From: Actinospineispora eucalypti
GTDB lineage: Bacteria > Actinomycetota > Actinomycetes > Mycobacteriales > Pseudonocardiaceae
Direction of reading: 5' to 3'
NCBI GenBank assembly: GCA_014208095.1
Contig: JACHMT010000005.1
Coordinates: 868,001 to 932,000 of the forward strand
DNA: 64,000 nt
Shown here one piece after another: positions 51,925-59,853 of the stretch. The position numbers were made by a program, and so were the translations under genes. The number at the start of each line of letters is the position of its first letter. The stretch's first letter is position 1. The notes beneath the pieces are model-generated. The model was given only the letters and a program-made list of their open reading frames with translations. It did not search any database and had not been told where the DNA came from.

Positions 51925-52665
51925 CTAGTCCGGCGTGCTCTGGCTCGCCGGCTTGCCCGGGCCGGTGAGCTCGCCCGTGGGGCTGCTCGCCGCCCTGGCG
52001 TAGGCGTCCCGCAGCTGCTGCTCGGCGTCGTCCAGGTACTCGTGGAGCAGCCGTTCGGCGAGCAGCCCGTCGCCGTCGCCGAGTGCGGCCAGGATCTCCC
52101 GGTTGCGCCTCAGGTACGGCTCGTGGAACCAGCGCACGTCGGTCATCACGTGGAAGACCAGGCGCAGTTCGGCCAGCACGCCGCGCATGAGCTCGTCGAT
52201 CCGGGGGCTGTCCGCGATGGCCGCGAGCGCCTCGTGGAACTGGATGTTGGCTGTGCCCAGCCCCCGCCAGTCCCGCTCGTCGATCGCGCGCTCACCCAGG
52301 CGGACGGCCTCGGTGAGGGCGCCGAGGTTGGCCGGCGGGCCGGTCACCGCGCGCACCACCGAGCACTGCACGTGCTTGCGCACCTTGTACAGGTCGAGCA
52401 CGTCGACCAGGTCCAGCTTGCGCACGAACATGCCCTGGTTGAGCTGGTGCACGAGCAGCCGCTCGTGGGTGAGCAGCCGGAACGCCTCGCGCAGCGTGTT
52501 GCGGGACACCCCGAGGGCCTTGGTGATCTCGTCCTCGGTGAGCCGCTCGCCGGGCGCGAAGTAGCCGGCGCTGATCCGGGCGCGCAGGATCCCCGCCACT
52601 CGCTCGGCGGTGCTGGTGCGACCGAGCAGCGCGCGGTCCGCGCTCAGGTCCTCCGTACTGGTCAC
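51925..52665 (-). CDS. GntR/FCD-family transcriptional regulator
   Basis: 246 aa. Winged HTH (about 20-80: TAERVAGILRARISAGYFAPG, TEDEITKALGVSRNTLREAFRLL) and a C-terminal FCD all-helical ligand domain (about 90-225) with the metal/ligand-type Asp and His positions in DVLDLYKVRKHVQ and IQFHEALAAIADS. GTG 52665 is preferred because the in-frame extension to 52707 would cross the dyad at 52691-52705. Divergent from pxpB, which it probably controls. It is paralogous to the second FCD regulator at 61264, with a near-identical HTH region. Confidence 0.87.
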   Translation of the reverse strand: MTSTEDLSADRALLGRTSTAERVAGILRARISAGYFAPGERLTEDEITKALGVSRNTLREAFRLLTHERLLVHQLNQGMFVRKLDLVDVLDLYKVRKHVQCSVVRAVTGPPANLGALTEAVRLGERAIDERDWRGLGTANIQFHEALAAIADSPRIDELMRGVLAELRLVFHVMTDVRWFHEPYLRRNREILAALGDGDGLLAERLLHEYLDDAEQQLRDAYARAASSPTGELTGPGKPASQSTPD

Positions 52666-52690
52666 GAAACGAAGTCTAGCCTGCTTGAGG

Positions 52691-52705
52691 GATTGTTCAA
52701 CAATC
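52691..52705. promoter_or_regulatory. FCD-GntR operator before pxpB
   Basis: GATTGTTCAACAATC is a perfect dyad of 7-bp arms with a central C, the TTGT-N-ACAA-like pattern of FCD regulators, 25 nt from the GntR start and 16 nt from the pxpB start. Confidence 0.72.
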
Positions 52706-52720
52706 ACCTATGGTGCCCGA

Positions 52721-53332
52721 ATGCACATCCTGCGTTGCGGCGCCGAGGCCGTCCTGGTCGAGCTGGACGACCGGGAGCAGGTGCTCGGGCTGCGTGCGGC
52801 GCTGCGCGAGGCCGGGCCGGACGGTCTGCTCGAGGTGGTGCCCGGCGCGCGCACGGTCCTGGTGCGGTTCGACCCGGCGCTCACCGGCCTGGCCCGGCTG
52901 CGCGAGCTGCTCGAGAAGCTGCCGCTGTCCGTGCGCGAAGACGCGGAGCCGGACGAGGTCGTCGTGCCGGTCCGCTACGACGGGGCGGACCTGGCCGACG
53001 TCGCCGAGCTCACCGGGTTGACCGTGCCCGAGGTCATCGCCCGGCACATCCAGGGCGAGTACAGGGTGGCGTTCTGCGGCTTCGCTCCCGGGTTCGCCTA
53101 CATCACCGGGCTGGACCGGCGCCTGCACGTGCCCCGCCGCGACAGCCCCCGCACCTCGGTGCCCACCGGCTCCGTCGCCCTGGCCGACGAGTACACCGGG
53201 ATCTACCCGAGTCCCTCGCCCGGTGGCTGGCGGCTGATCGGCCGCACCGAGCTGCGGCTGTGGGACCTGGACCGAGACCCGCCGACGCTGTTGGTCCCCG
53301 GCACCAGGGTGCGCTTCGAGGAGGCCGGGTGA
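52721..53332 (+). CDS. pxpB: 5-oxoprolinase subunit B (PxpB/KipI-like)
   Basis: 203 aa. One part of the ATP-dependent PxpABC 5-oxoprolinase that opens 5-oxoproline to glutamate; also related to allophanate hydrolase subunit 1. Family features: VPVRYDGADLADVAELTGL, VAFCGFAPGFAYITGLD (near residue 115), PRRDSPRTSVPTGSVALADEYTGIYPSPSPGGWRLIG split across 138-172. PxpB normally works with PxpC in a 2+2 complex. Here the following frame is a 14-codon stub and no pxpA is present, so this gene is an orphan and may be inactive on its own or pair with a distant subunit. ATG 52721. Confidence 0.85.
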   Translation: MHILRCGAEAVLVELDDREQVLGLRAALREAGPDGLLEVVPGARTVLVRFDPALTGLARLRELLEKLPLSVREDAEPDEVVVPVRYDGADLADVAELTGLTVPEVIARHIQGEYRVAFCGFAPGFAYITGLDRRLHVPRRDSPRTSVPTGSVALADEYTGIYPSPSPGGWRLIGRTELRLWDLDRDPPTLLVPGTRVRFEEAG

Positions 53333-53373
53333 CCCTGGCCATCTCGGTGTGCCGGAACCGCCCGGCGCGGTGA
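53329..53373 (+). pseudogene. Possible pxpC start remnant
   Basis: The pxpB stop overlaps a GTG (GTGA at 53329-53332), exactly as pxpB-pxpC pairs overlap in intact operons. The frame reads VTLAISVCRNRPAR and stops at 53371-53373. Its first residues resemble PxpC starts, but the remaining about 280 residues are missing. I infer a deletion that joined this point to the leader of the CoA-transferase gene. It is too short to be sure. Confidence 0.4.
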
Positions 53374-53413
53374 GACTGGGAGGGCAAGCTCAGCCAGCGG
53401 AAGGCGGTAATCG

Positions 53414-54610
53414 ATGACCCAGGCGGCGAACGGGACGCGCGGGCCACTGGACGGCGTACTGGTCGCCGACTTCTCCCGGGTGCTCGCCGGTCCCTACGCC
53501 ACCATGCTGCTCGCCGACCTCGGCGCCGACGTGGTGAAGGTGGAGAGCCCGGCCGGCGACGAGACGCGCACCTGGACGCCACCGGACCGCGACGGGGTGG
53601 CCACCTACTACCTGAGCATCAACCGGGGCAAGCGCTCCATCGCGCTGGACCTGCGTGACCCGGCCGATGCCGAGCTGGCCCGCGAGCTGGCCCGGCGCGC
53701 CGACGTGATGATCCAGAACTTCAAGCCGGGCGGGCTGGCCCGCTACCGGCTGGACTACCCGGGCGTGCGGGAGACCAACCCGAGCGTGGTCTACGCCTCG
53801 ATCAGCGGCTTCGGCGCCGCCGGGGGAGCCCACGTGGCCGGGTACGACCTGATGGTGCAGGCGGCCTCCGGGTTGATGAGCCTCACCGGTGAGCCGGACG
53901 GGCCGCCGATGCGGGCCGGCATCTCGGTGATCGACGTGATCGCGGGCAACCACGCGGCGATCGGCATCCTGGCCGCGCTGCGCCACCGCGACGTCACCGG
54001 CGAGGGGCAGCATGTCGAGGTGAACTTGCTCTCATCGGCGCTCACCGGCCTGGTCAACCAGGGGTCGGCGTACCTGGCCGGCGGGGTCGTCCCGTTTCGC
54101 ATGGGCAACCAGCACCCGAGCGTGTACCCGTACGAGCCGCTGCCCGCCGCCGACCGGCCGATCATCATCGCGGTGGCCAACGACGGGCAGTTCGCCAAGC
54201 TGTGCGGCGTGCTGGGCGTACCGGAGCTGGTCGACGACCCCCGGTTCCGGCGCAATGCGGACCGCACCGCGAACCGGGACGAGCTGCGTCCGCTGCTGGT
54301 CAAGGCATTGGCGGAGCGCACGGCGGGCGAGTGGTTCGACGCCCTGGTCGCGGTCGGCGTGCCGGCCGGTCCGATCAACACCGTGGACGGCGGGTTCGAG
54401 CTGGCCCAGCGGTACGGCCTGGACCCGGTCGCCCAGGCGGGGAAGGGGGACCGCGCCGTGCCCACCACCCGGCACCCCGTCACCTACTCGGCGACGCCGC
54501 CGCGCTACCCGCTCCCGCCGCCCGCTCTGGACGAGCACGGCACCGAACTGCGGGAGTGGTTGCAATCGCCGGGCGCCGTAACAGATCGTTCGACTTCGCG
54601 GAAGGGATAA
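53414..54610 (+). CDS. CaiB/BaiF-family (class III) CoA-transferase
   Basis: 398 aa. Moves CoA between carboxylic acids. GVLVADFSRVLAGPYATMLLADLGADVVKVE is split at the nucleotide-binding turn (about 14-45); NRGKRSIALDL, and catalytic Asp145 in VAGYDLMVQAASGLMS followed by TGEPDGPPMRAG. Length and order match family III enzymes such as formyl- or succinyl-CoA transferases. ATG 53414 with GGAAGG upstream. It is 81 nt downstream of pxpB on the same strand and may be under the same GntR control. The acid it activates is unknown. Confidence 0.88.
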   Translation: MTQAANGTRGPLDGVLVADFSRVLAGPYATMLLADLGADVVKVESPAGDETRTWTPPDRDGVATYYLSINRGKRSIALDLRDPADAELARELARRADVMIQNFKPGGLARYRLDYPGVRETNPSVVYASISGFGAAGGAHVAGYDLMVQAASGLMSLTGEPDGPPMRAGISVIDVIAGNHAAIGILAALRHRDVTGEGQHVEVNLLSSALTGLVNQGSAYLAGGVVPFRMGNQHPSVYPYEPLPAADRPIIIAVANDGQFAKLCGVLGVPELVDDPRFRRNADRTANRDELRPLLVKALAERTAGEWFDALVAVGVPAGPINTVDGGFELAQRYGLDPVAQAGKGDRAVPTTRHPVTYSATPPRYPLPPPALDEHGTELREWLQSPGAVTDRSTSRKG

Positions 54611-54701
54611 ACCGCCCGTTCGAGTGTCGGGTAAGTCAATGGTTCTCCGGGGCGAAAGGTGGTACTCGTGAAAGGGGGGCATGTGCGCGGGAGGAGACCA
54701 G

Positions 54702-54986
54702 ATGCTCAGTGAGCGGGAACGTCAGGTTCTCGGCGAGATCGAACGGACGGTCACCGCGAGCGATCCCGCGCTGGCCAGTCTGCTCGGCGCCAGCCGCCCG
54801 CCCCGCGCGTTCAACTGGAACCGGATCGCGTACGACGCGGTGACGGTGCTCGCCGTGCTCTCCGCGATGCTGTGCATCGCTCTCGGCGCCTTCGGCGCCG
54901 GCATGGTGGCGACGTTGTTCGCCATGGTGGTGCTCAGCGTGCGGCGGCTTCGGTTCCCGAAGAACCCGGTGCCCCGGCCGCGTTAG
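54702..54986 (+). CDS. DUF3040-type membrane protein
   Basis: 94 aa. LSERERQVLGEIERTVTASDPALASLL is the DUF3040 N-terminal signature found across actinobacteria, here split by the helix turn; one or two membrane helices follow (about 47-85: YDAVTVLAVLSAMLCIALG, AGMVATLFAMVVLSV). Function unknown in the family. ATG 54702 has GAGGAGA just upstream. Its 3' end overlaps the convergent MerR gene by 53 nt (54934-54986), an unusually long antisense overlap. Confidence 0.85.
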   Translation: MLSERERQVLGEIERTVTASDPALASLLGASRPPRAFNWNRIAYDAVTVLAVLSAMLCIALGAFGAGMVATLFAMVVLSVRRLRFPKNPVPRPR

Positions 54987-55410
54987 CGGAGCCGGGCAGC
55001 CGGCCCAGCGACTCGTCGACCCGCTTGCGCACCTGTTTGAGGGTGACCGGGCAGGTCATCGGGTTGTCGGCCGGGCAGCGCAACATGTGGTCGAGTCGCT
55101 CCCGTGCCTCGGTCAGCCGGGCAATGCGTTCGGTCACATCCGCGCGCGCCCTTTCGATCAGCGAGTGCCGCTCCTCCCGGCTGGTGCTCGCCACGGTCGC
55201 GGCGGTGTGCTCGAGGCTCATCATCGCGTCCACGCACCACATCTGCACGTAGACCAGCTGCTCCAGCGCGGCGCGGTCGTAGTGGCGCACCCTCGACCGC
55301 CGTACCGGCGCGGTAACCAGGCCGATGTCGTCGTAGTAGCGCAGCGTGGACACCGGCAGCCGGAAGGCGGCGGCCACCTCGCCGATCGAATACAAACCTG
55401 AGGAACTCAC
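54934..55410 (-). CDS. MerR-family transcriptional regulator
   Basis: 158 aa. Winged HTH at the N-terminus (LYSIGEVAAAFRLPVSTLRYYDDIGLV, then RSRVRHYDRAALEQLVYV), dimerising helix and a C-terminal part with Cys residues (RCPADNPMTCPV, about 110-122) that could sense metal or redox. GTG 55410. It is divergent from a DHA2 drug exporter by 80 nt, with a MerR-type dyad between them, so it is probably the exporter's activator and self-regulator. The overlapping convergent end with DUF3040 gene is 53 nt. Confidence 0.87.
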   Translation of the reverse strand: MSSSGLYSIGEVAAAFRLPVSTLRYYDDIGLVTAPVRRSRVRHYDRAALEQLVYVQMWCVDAMMSLEHTAATVASTSREERHSLIERARADVTERIARLTEARERLDHMLRCPADNPMTCPVTLKQVRKRVDESLGRLPGSANAAGAPGSSGTEAAAR

Positions 55411-55419
55411 AGCAAAATC

Positions 55420-55450
55420 CCTTGAACTCAAGCGCACTTGAGGTTCAAGG
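55420..55450. promoter_or_regulatory. MerR-type operator/promoter for the DHA2 exporter
   Basis: CCTTGAACTCAAG (55420-55432) and CTTGAGGTTCAAGG (55437-55450) are inverted repeats differing by one inserted base, the classical MerR pattern. A weak promoter TTGAAC (55422-55427), 19 nt, AAGGAT (55447-55452) has the lengthened spacer that MerR activators need. Lies 9 nt from the merR start. Confidence 0.72.
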
Positions 55451-55490
55451 ATAGGCATAGTGAGTTTGGGTAACGACTTGGTGGGTGACG

Positions 55491-57098
55491 ATGACACGCG
55501 CGGTTGAGGAAGTACGACCGCCCGAAGGGGCGGCTGCCTCGGTATCTCCATCATCCCCGCCCGCCCGACCCTTCACGCCCCCGCCACCCGCGCCGCGCCC
55601 ACCGGCCCCGGCCGCCGGGACCAACTGGCTGCTCGCGGTGGCCGTGCTGGTCGTCGGCAACTTCATGGCCGTGCTGGACATCACGATCGTCAACGTCGCG
55701 GTGCCGACCATCCAGAAGGAGTTCGGCGGCGGCCTCGACGACGTGCTGTGGATCGCCACGGCGTACACCCTGACCCTGGGTGTCGTGGTGCCGCTGAGCG
55801 GCTGGTTGGGTGACCGGTTCGGCCTGGTCAACGTGTACCTGGCGTCGCTGGCGGCGTTCGCGCTGGGTTCCGCGCTGTGCGGTCTGGCGTGGAACCTGGA
55901 CACGTTGATCGCGTTCCGCATCCTGCAGGCGGTGCCCGGCGGGATCATGCCGGTGGTGGCGATGACCCTGGTGTACCGGATCGTGCCGCCCCAGAAGATC
56001 GGCAGCGCGATGGGGCTGTTCGGCCTCGGCGTGATCTTCGCGCCGGCCACCGGCCCGGTGCTCGGCGGCTATCTGGTGCAGTACCTGGACTGGCGGCTGG
56101 TGTTCTACATCAACGTGCCGGTCGGCCTGCTCGGCGCGTTGGCCGCGTTCATGGTGTTGCCCAAGCTGCCCGCCGCGATCGCCCGGCCCTTCGACTTCCT
56201 GGGCTTCGGCTGCATCGCGTTCGGCCTGTTCGCCATCCTGCTCGCCGCGTCCGAGGGGGAGGACTGGGGCTGGACCGGCTACCGGGTGCTGCTGCTGGCC
56301 GCCGGCGGGGTGCTGGCGCTGACGCTGTTCGTGGTGATCGAGCTCGAGGTGGAGCACCCGCTGCTGGACGTGCGGATGTTCGGGATATGGCCGTTCACCA
56401 ACTCGCTGATCCTGATCTCCATCATCACCGTCAACCTGCTGGCGATCGCGTTCTACATCCCGGTGTTCCTGCAGCAGGGGCAGGGCAAGGAGGCCTTCGA
56501 CGCCGGCCTGCTGCTGCTGCCGCAGGCGGTGGCGACCGGCATGCTCGCGCCGATCTCCGGCCGGCTGTACGACAAGATCGGGCCGCGCGCGCTGAGCGTG
56601 ATCGGACTGATCGTCTGCGCCTTCGGGACGTACCTGCTTGCCGGCACCACCGCCGACCTGACCAGGGAACACCTGATCCTGTGGACCTGCGTGCGGGGCT
56701 GGGGCCTCGGCCTGGCCATGATGCCGATCATGACGGCGGGCATCGCGGCGGTGCCACCGAGCCGGACCAACCAGGCCAGCGCGCTGAACAACGTGGCCCG
56801 CCAGGTGGCCGGGGCACTGGGCCTGGCCGGCCTGGCCGCGCTGGCCAGCATCCAGCAGGCCCAGTTGATGGCCAACCGGGCGGCGCTGACCACGATCGGC
56901 CACGCAGGCGTCGACCCGGCCGCGCCCGGCGCCATGACCCAGCTCTACGGGCGCTACCGGGAGCTGTCCCTGCAGGTGCTGGCCACGTCCTACGCCAACA
57001 TCTTCCTGGTGGTGGCCGGGATAACCGCGGCGGGCGTCGTCCTCGCGCTGGGCATGCGCCCGCCGCCCCGCCGCGGCGGCCCCGCACTACCTGACTAG
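55491..57098 (+). CDS. MFS drug exporter, DHA2 family (EmrB/QacA-type, 14 TM)
   Basis: 535 aa. After a Pro/Ala-rich cytoplasmic start (about 1-43), 14 hydrophobic segments follow. Motif A-like GWLGDRFGLVNVYL lies after TM2, motif C-type GVIFAPATGPVLGGYLV in TM5, and NFMAVLDITIVNVAVPTIQ in TM1, the DHA2 signature with Asp in TM1. Exports amphipathic compounds by proton antiport across the cytoplasmic membrane. ATG 55491 is preferred; GTG 55485 is possible. The MerR dyad lies 41 nt upstream. Its end is 6 nt from the convergent membrane protein gene, with only a 6-bp hairpin (GCACTA, 57084-57101). Confidence 0.9.
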   Translation: MTRAVEEVRPPEGAAASVSPSSPPARPFTPPPPAPRPPAPAAGTNWLLAVAVLVVGNFMAVLDITIVNVAVPTIQKEFGGGLDDVLWIATAYTLTLGVVVPLSGWLGDRFGLVNVYLASLAAFALGSALCGLAWNLDTLIAFRILQAVPGGIMPVVAMTLVYRIVPPQKIGSAMGLFGLGVIFAPATGPVLGGYLVQYLDWRLVFYINVPVGLLGALAAFMVLPKLPAAIARPFDFLGFGCIAFGLFAILLAASEGEDWGWTGYRVLLLAAGGVLALTLFVVIELEVEHPLLDVRMFGIWPFTNSLILISIITVNLLAIAFYIPVFLQQGQGKEAFDAGLLLLPQAVATGMLAPISGRLYDKIGPRALSVIGLIVCAFGTYLLAGTTADLTREHLILWTCVRGWGLGLAMMPIMTAGIAAVPPSRTNQASALNNVARQVAGALGLAGLAALASIQQAQLMANRAALTTIGHAGVDPAAPGAMTQLYGRYRELSLQVLATSYANIFLVVAGITAAGVVLALGMRPPPRRGGPALPD

Positions 57099-57104
57099 TG
57101 CGAC

Positions 57105-57887
57105 CTACCGGAGCACCCCGACCGCCCGGGCCAGGATCAGCGCCACGGTGACCAGCGAGATCATCGCCTGGGTGAGCGTGGTGAGCTTGGCCCAGCGCGA
57201 CAGCGGCGCGTCGGCCGGGCTGAACGCGGTGGCGTTGGTGAACGAGACGTACAGGTAGTCCACCAACCGCGGCTCCCAGTTCGGGTCGACCAGGTCGGCG
57301 TTGCCCATCTGGGCGAACAGGAAGTCCGGGTTGCGTTTCCGGGCCAGCGCCCGGGCCGCCGGCCCGCCCCGGTCGAACTGCCAGTACCAGAGCGCGAACG
57401 CGATCACGTTGGTCAGCCAGATCGCCGCCCCCGCCGCCAGCAGCGGCCCCGCCTCCGAGCCGCCCTGTCCGGTGATCATCGAGGCGGCCAGCAACGCGGC
57501 GGACCAGCCGTTGGCCACGCTCAGCACGCCGGTCAGCGTGAGGCTGCCCAGCCGCAGCGCCCGGCTCTCCCGGTCGAACCGACTCGGGTTGGCCACCACC
57601 AGCGCAACCAGCAGCACCACCTCGATGCCCGGAAGCAGCCACCAGTGCGGCGGCAGCAGCCGGTCCGGCAGGGCCAGCTGCAGCCCGATGGCCAGCGCGA
57701 TCATGGCCACCACCGGCCAGTGGCTCTCCCCGCGCGTCACCCGCAGCCAGGCCGGCAGGGTCTCGCCGTCGTTCGAGGTGATCGGCTCGGTGATCAGCCG
57801 TTCCAGGCGGTCCAGCTCGGTGCGCACGGTGTGCAGCTGTTGAAGGTGTTCGGTGCTCGTCACGGCGCCGATTTGAACCGTACCCAT
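57105..57887 (-). CDS. Multi-pass membrane protein (DUF1345-like)
   Basis: 260 aa. About six hydrophobic segments (roughly 60-75, 85-100, 112-132, 145-165, 210-225, 240-258). The stretch LVDYLYVSFTNATAFSPADAPLSRWAKLTTLTQAMISLVTVALILARAVG, split here at the loop before PADAPLS, resembles the pore-like end of two-TM potassium channels and DUF1345 proteins, but no TVGYG filter is present. Function unknown. ATG 57887 overlaps the nucleoside hydrolase stop (TGATG); GTG 57863 is an alternative start. Last gene of the operon starting with the MFS transporter at 61193. Confidence 0.72.
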   Translation of the reverse strand: MGTVQIGAVTSTEHLQQLHTVRTELDRLERLITEPITSNDGETLPAWLRVTRGESHWPVVAMIALAIGLQLALPDRLLPPHWWLLPGIEVVLLVALVVANPSRFDRESRALRLGSLTLTGVLSVANGWSAALLAASMITGQGGSEAGPLLAAGAAIWLTNVIAFALWYWQFDRGGPAARALARKRNPDFLFAQMGNADLVDPNWEPRLVDYLYVSFTNATAFSPADAPLSRWAKLTTLTQAMISLVTVALILARAVGVLR

Positions 57888-59065
57888 CAGCGCGCCGGCG
57901 GCTTGCCCAGCTCGCCGGCGTACAGGTCGTAGAACCGGGGGATGTCGATGCGCTGGACGATCCGCGCCGGCTGGGCGCCGGCCGGCGCGCGGCCGGGTTC
58001 GAAGCCCATCGTGCGGCCGTAGTTGACGCCGTACTGGGTGTACACCTGCACCTGCCGCACCACCGACTGGGTGATCAGGTCCGGCCGCAGGAACACCGCG
58101 GCGGCGATCTGGTCCCACAGGTGGGTGCGGCGCCCGGGGTCCTGGTCGAACTTGGGTCCGTGCAGGTCCTTGAACTCCTGCTTGATCGGGGTGTTCTCGC
58201 CGGCGACCAGCCGGTCGTACTCCGGCTTGCCGTACCAGACGGTGTCGGTCACATCCAGCGGCACCACCAGCTGGTCCGGGAACGGCGTGCCGAAGGCGAT
58301 CCGGGCGGCCTCCGGGTCGAACCACACGTTGAACTCGGCGGCTGGCCCCTGGTTGCCCGGCACGTCGAACGCCCCGGCCATGTAGACCACCTGCTTGACC
58401 AGCGGCACGATCTCCGGGTTCTTCTTCACCGCCAGCGCCACGTTGGTGGCCGGTCCGAGCGCGAACAGGGTGACCTCGTGCGGGTACCGCTTGACCTGGT
58501 CCACGATGAAGTCGACCGCGTTGCCGTCGGCCCTGGCCGCCTTGGCGTAGCCGCCGTAGGGCGGCCGGGGGAGCTGCCGGTAGTCGGCCGGCTGGGGGTG
58601 TTCCCAGGCCCCGGCGTAGCTGATGTCCGCACCGAACCGCTGGGCCTCGGCGGCCAGCGTGGCCTGCCGGCTGCCGAACAGCGGATCGGCCGACCCCTGG
58701 TACACCGGGACACCCGGTTGGCCCTGCAGCTCCAGCTGGCGCAGGGCGTAAGCGGCGCCCTCCACCGACCAGGTGTTGCCGGACACCGTGGTCACCCCGA
58801 GCACGTTCACCCCGGCCTGCTGGAGCAGGAACAGGGCCTGGGAGTCGTCGTTGAGCTCGCCGAAGTCGGTGTCGAAGATGACCTTCGCCCCGGTCGGTGC
58901 CGGACCCGGTGCGGCGGGTGCCCGGGTGCCAGGTGGCTGTGCGGCGGACGGTTGGGCGGCGGACGGTTGGGCGGCCGGCGGCAGTGCGGGGCCGGCGCAG
59001 GCCGCCAGCGCCACGGCGGCGGCGAGCGCGGCACCCAGTACGGCGGAGGCCCGGCCAAGGGGCAT
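57887..59065 (-). CDS. Nucleoside hydrolase-family lipoprotein
   Basis: 392 aa. Signal peptide with lipobox LAAC (Cys about 23), an Ala/Gln/Pro linker carrying the repeat AAQPS, then an IunH-type fold. The Ca-binding N-terminal motif is altered: DTDFGELNDDSQALF instead of DTDPGxDDAxA, but the Asp residues remain. VTLFALGPATNVALAVKKNPEI and AEFNVWFDPEAARIAF are normal; VPLDVTDTVWY keeps the late DVT motif. It should be anchored outside the cell and cleave a ribosyl- or similar N-glycosidic bond, giving a base or cyclic product for the MFS importer encoded in the same operon. TGATG overlaps on both sides. Confidence 0.83.
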   Translation of the reverse strand: MPLGRASAVLGAALAAAVALAACAGPALPPAAQPSAAQPSAAQPPGTRAPAAPGPAPTGAKVIFDTDFGELNDDSQALFLLQQAGVNVLGVTTVSGNTWSVEGAAYALRQLELQGQPGVPVYQGSADPLFGSRQATLAAEAQRFGADISYAGAWEHPQPADYRQLPRPPYGGYAKAARADGNAVDFIVDQVKRYPHEVTLFALGPATNVALAVKKNPEIVPLVKQVVYMAGAFDVPGNQGPAAEFNVWFDPEAARIAFGTPFPDQLVVPLDVTDTVWYGKPEYDRLVAGENTPIKQEFKDLHGPKFDQDPGRRTHLWDQIAAAVFLRPDLITQSVVRQVQVYTQYGVNYGRTMGFEPGRAPAGAQPARIVQRIDIPRFYDLYAGELGKPPAR

Positions 59066-59853
59066 CAGGCGGCCCCGGCGGGCCGGTCGGTGAGGAACAT
59101 GTGGCCCGGCGCGTGGGTGATGGCGACCTCCGGGCGCACCTCGGCGAACACCGCCTGCGGGGTCACCCCGCAGGCCCAGAACACCGGCACCTCGCCCGGC
59201 TCCAGGGGCAGCGGGTCGCCCCAGTCCGGTCGCTCCACGTCCGCGATGCCCAGCTCGGCCGGGTCGCCCGCGTGCAGGGGCGCGCCGTGGGCCAGCGGCA
59301 GCCGCCCGGTGACCTCGGTGGCCCGGTCGACCTGGTCGGCGGCGATGGCCCGCATGGAGACCACCACCGGCCCGTGGAACCGGCCGGCCGGCGTGCAGCG
59401 CAGCGAGGTGCGGAACATCGGCACGTTGGTACCCAGCTCCAGGTGGCGCAGCCGCACCCCGGCGTCGTGCAGCGCGTCCTCCGCGCTGAAGCTGCACCCG
59501 AGCAGGAAGCCCACCGAGTCGTCCCGCCACAGGTCCTCGATGGAGGTCGGCTCGCCGGCCAGCTCGCCGTTCCGGTAGACCCGGTAGCGCGGCAGGTCGG
59601 TGCGCAGGTCCGCGCCGGGCGCGGTGGCCAGCCGGTCCGGCACCCCGGGCGGGGTGGCCTCCAGCAGCGGCAGCGGCTTCGGGTTGGCCGCGCAGAACTC
59701 GGCGAACTCCCCGGCCAGCTCGGCGGGCAGGATCGCCAGGTTGGCCTGCAGGTAGCCGGCGCACAGTCCGGTGGTGATCCCGGCCCACCGGCCTTCCCGG
59801 ATGCGGGCCCTCGCCTCGGCGGGCGAGTCGGCCGCGGTGATCACGGGGTTCAC
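59065..59853 (-). CDS. DUF1445 family protein (YcsI-like putative hydro-lyase / D-glutamate cyclase-like)
   Basis: 262 aa. Family hallmarks: AGITTGLCAGYLQANLAILP near residue 25, DSVGFLLGCSFSAEDAL near 125, NVPMFRTSLRC, GPVVVSMR and VFWACGVTPQAVF, AITHAPGHMFLTD at the end. In Bacillus subtilis the homologue ycsI lies in the operon with pxpA, kipI (pxpB) and kipA (pxpC), and the domain also occurs in mammalian D-glutamate cyclase. A role in 5-oxoproline or D-glutamate turnover is therefore likely though unproved. GTG 59853 overlaps the MFS stop (GTGA) and its stop overlaps the next start, so the operon is translationally coupled. Confidence 0.86.
   Translation of the reverse strand: MNPVITAADSPAEARARIREGRWAGITTGLCAGYLQANLAILPAELAGEFAEFCAANPKPLPLLEATPPGVPDRLATAPGADLRTDLPRYRVYRNGELAGEPTSIEDLWRDDSVGFLLGCSFSAEDALHDAGVRLRHLELGTNVPMFRTSLRCTPAGRFHGPVVVSMRAIAADQVDRATEVTGRLPLAHGAPLHAGDPAELGIADVERPDWGDPLPLEPGEVPVFWACGVTPQAVFAEVRPEVAITHAPGHMFLTDRPAGAA

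Noticed and set aside
57105-57887. Two-TM potassium channel
   Set aside because: The C-terminal part is suggestive, but the selectivity filter TVGYG is absent.
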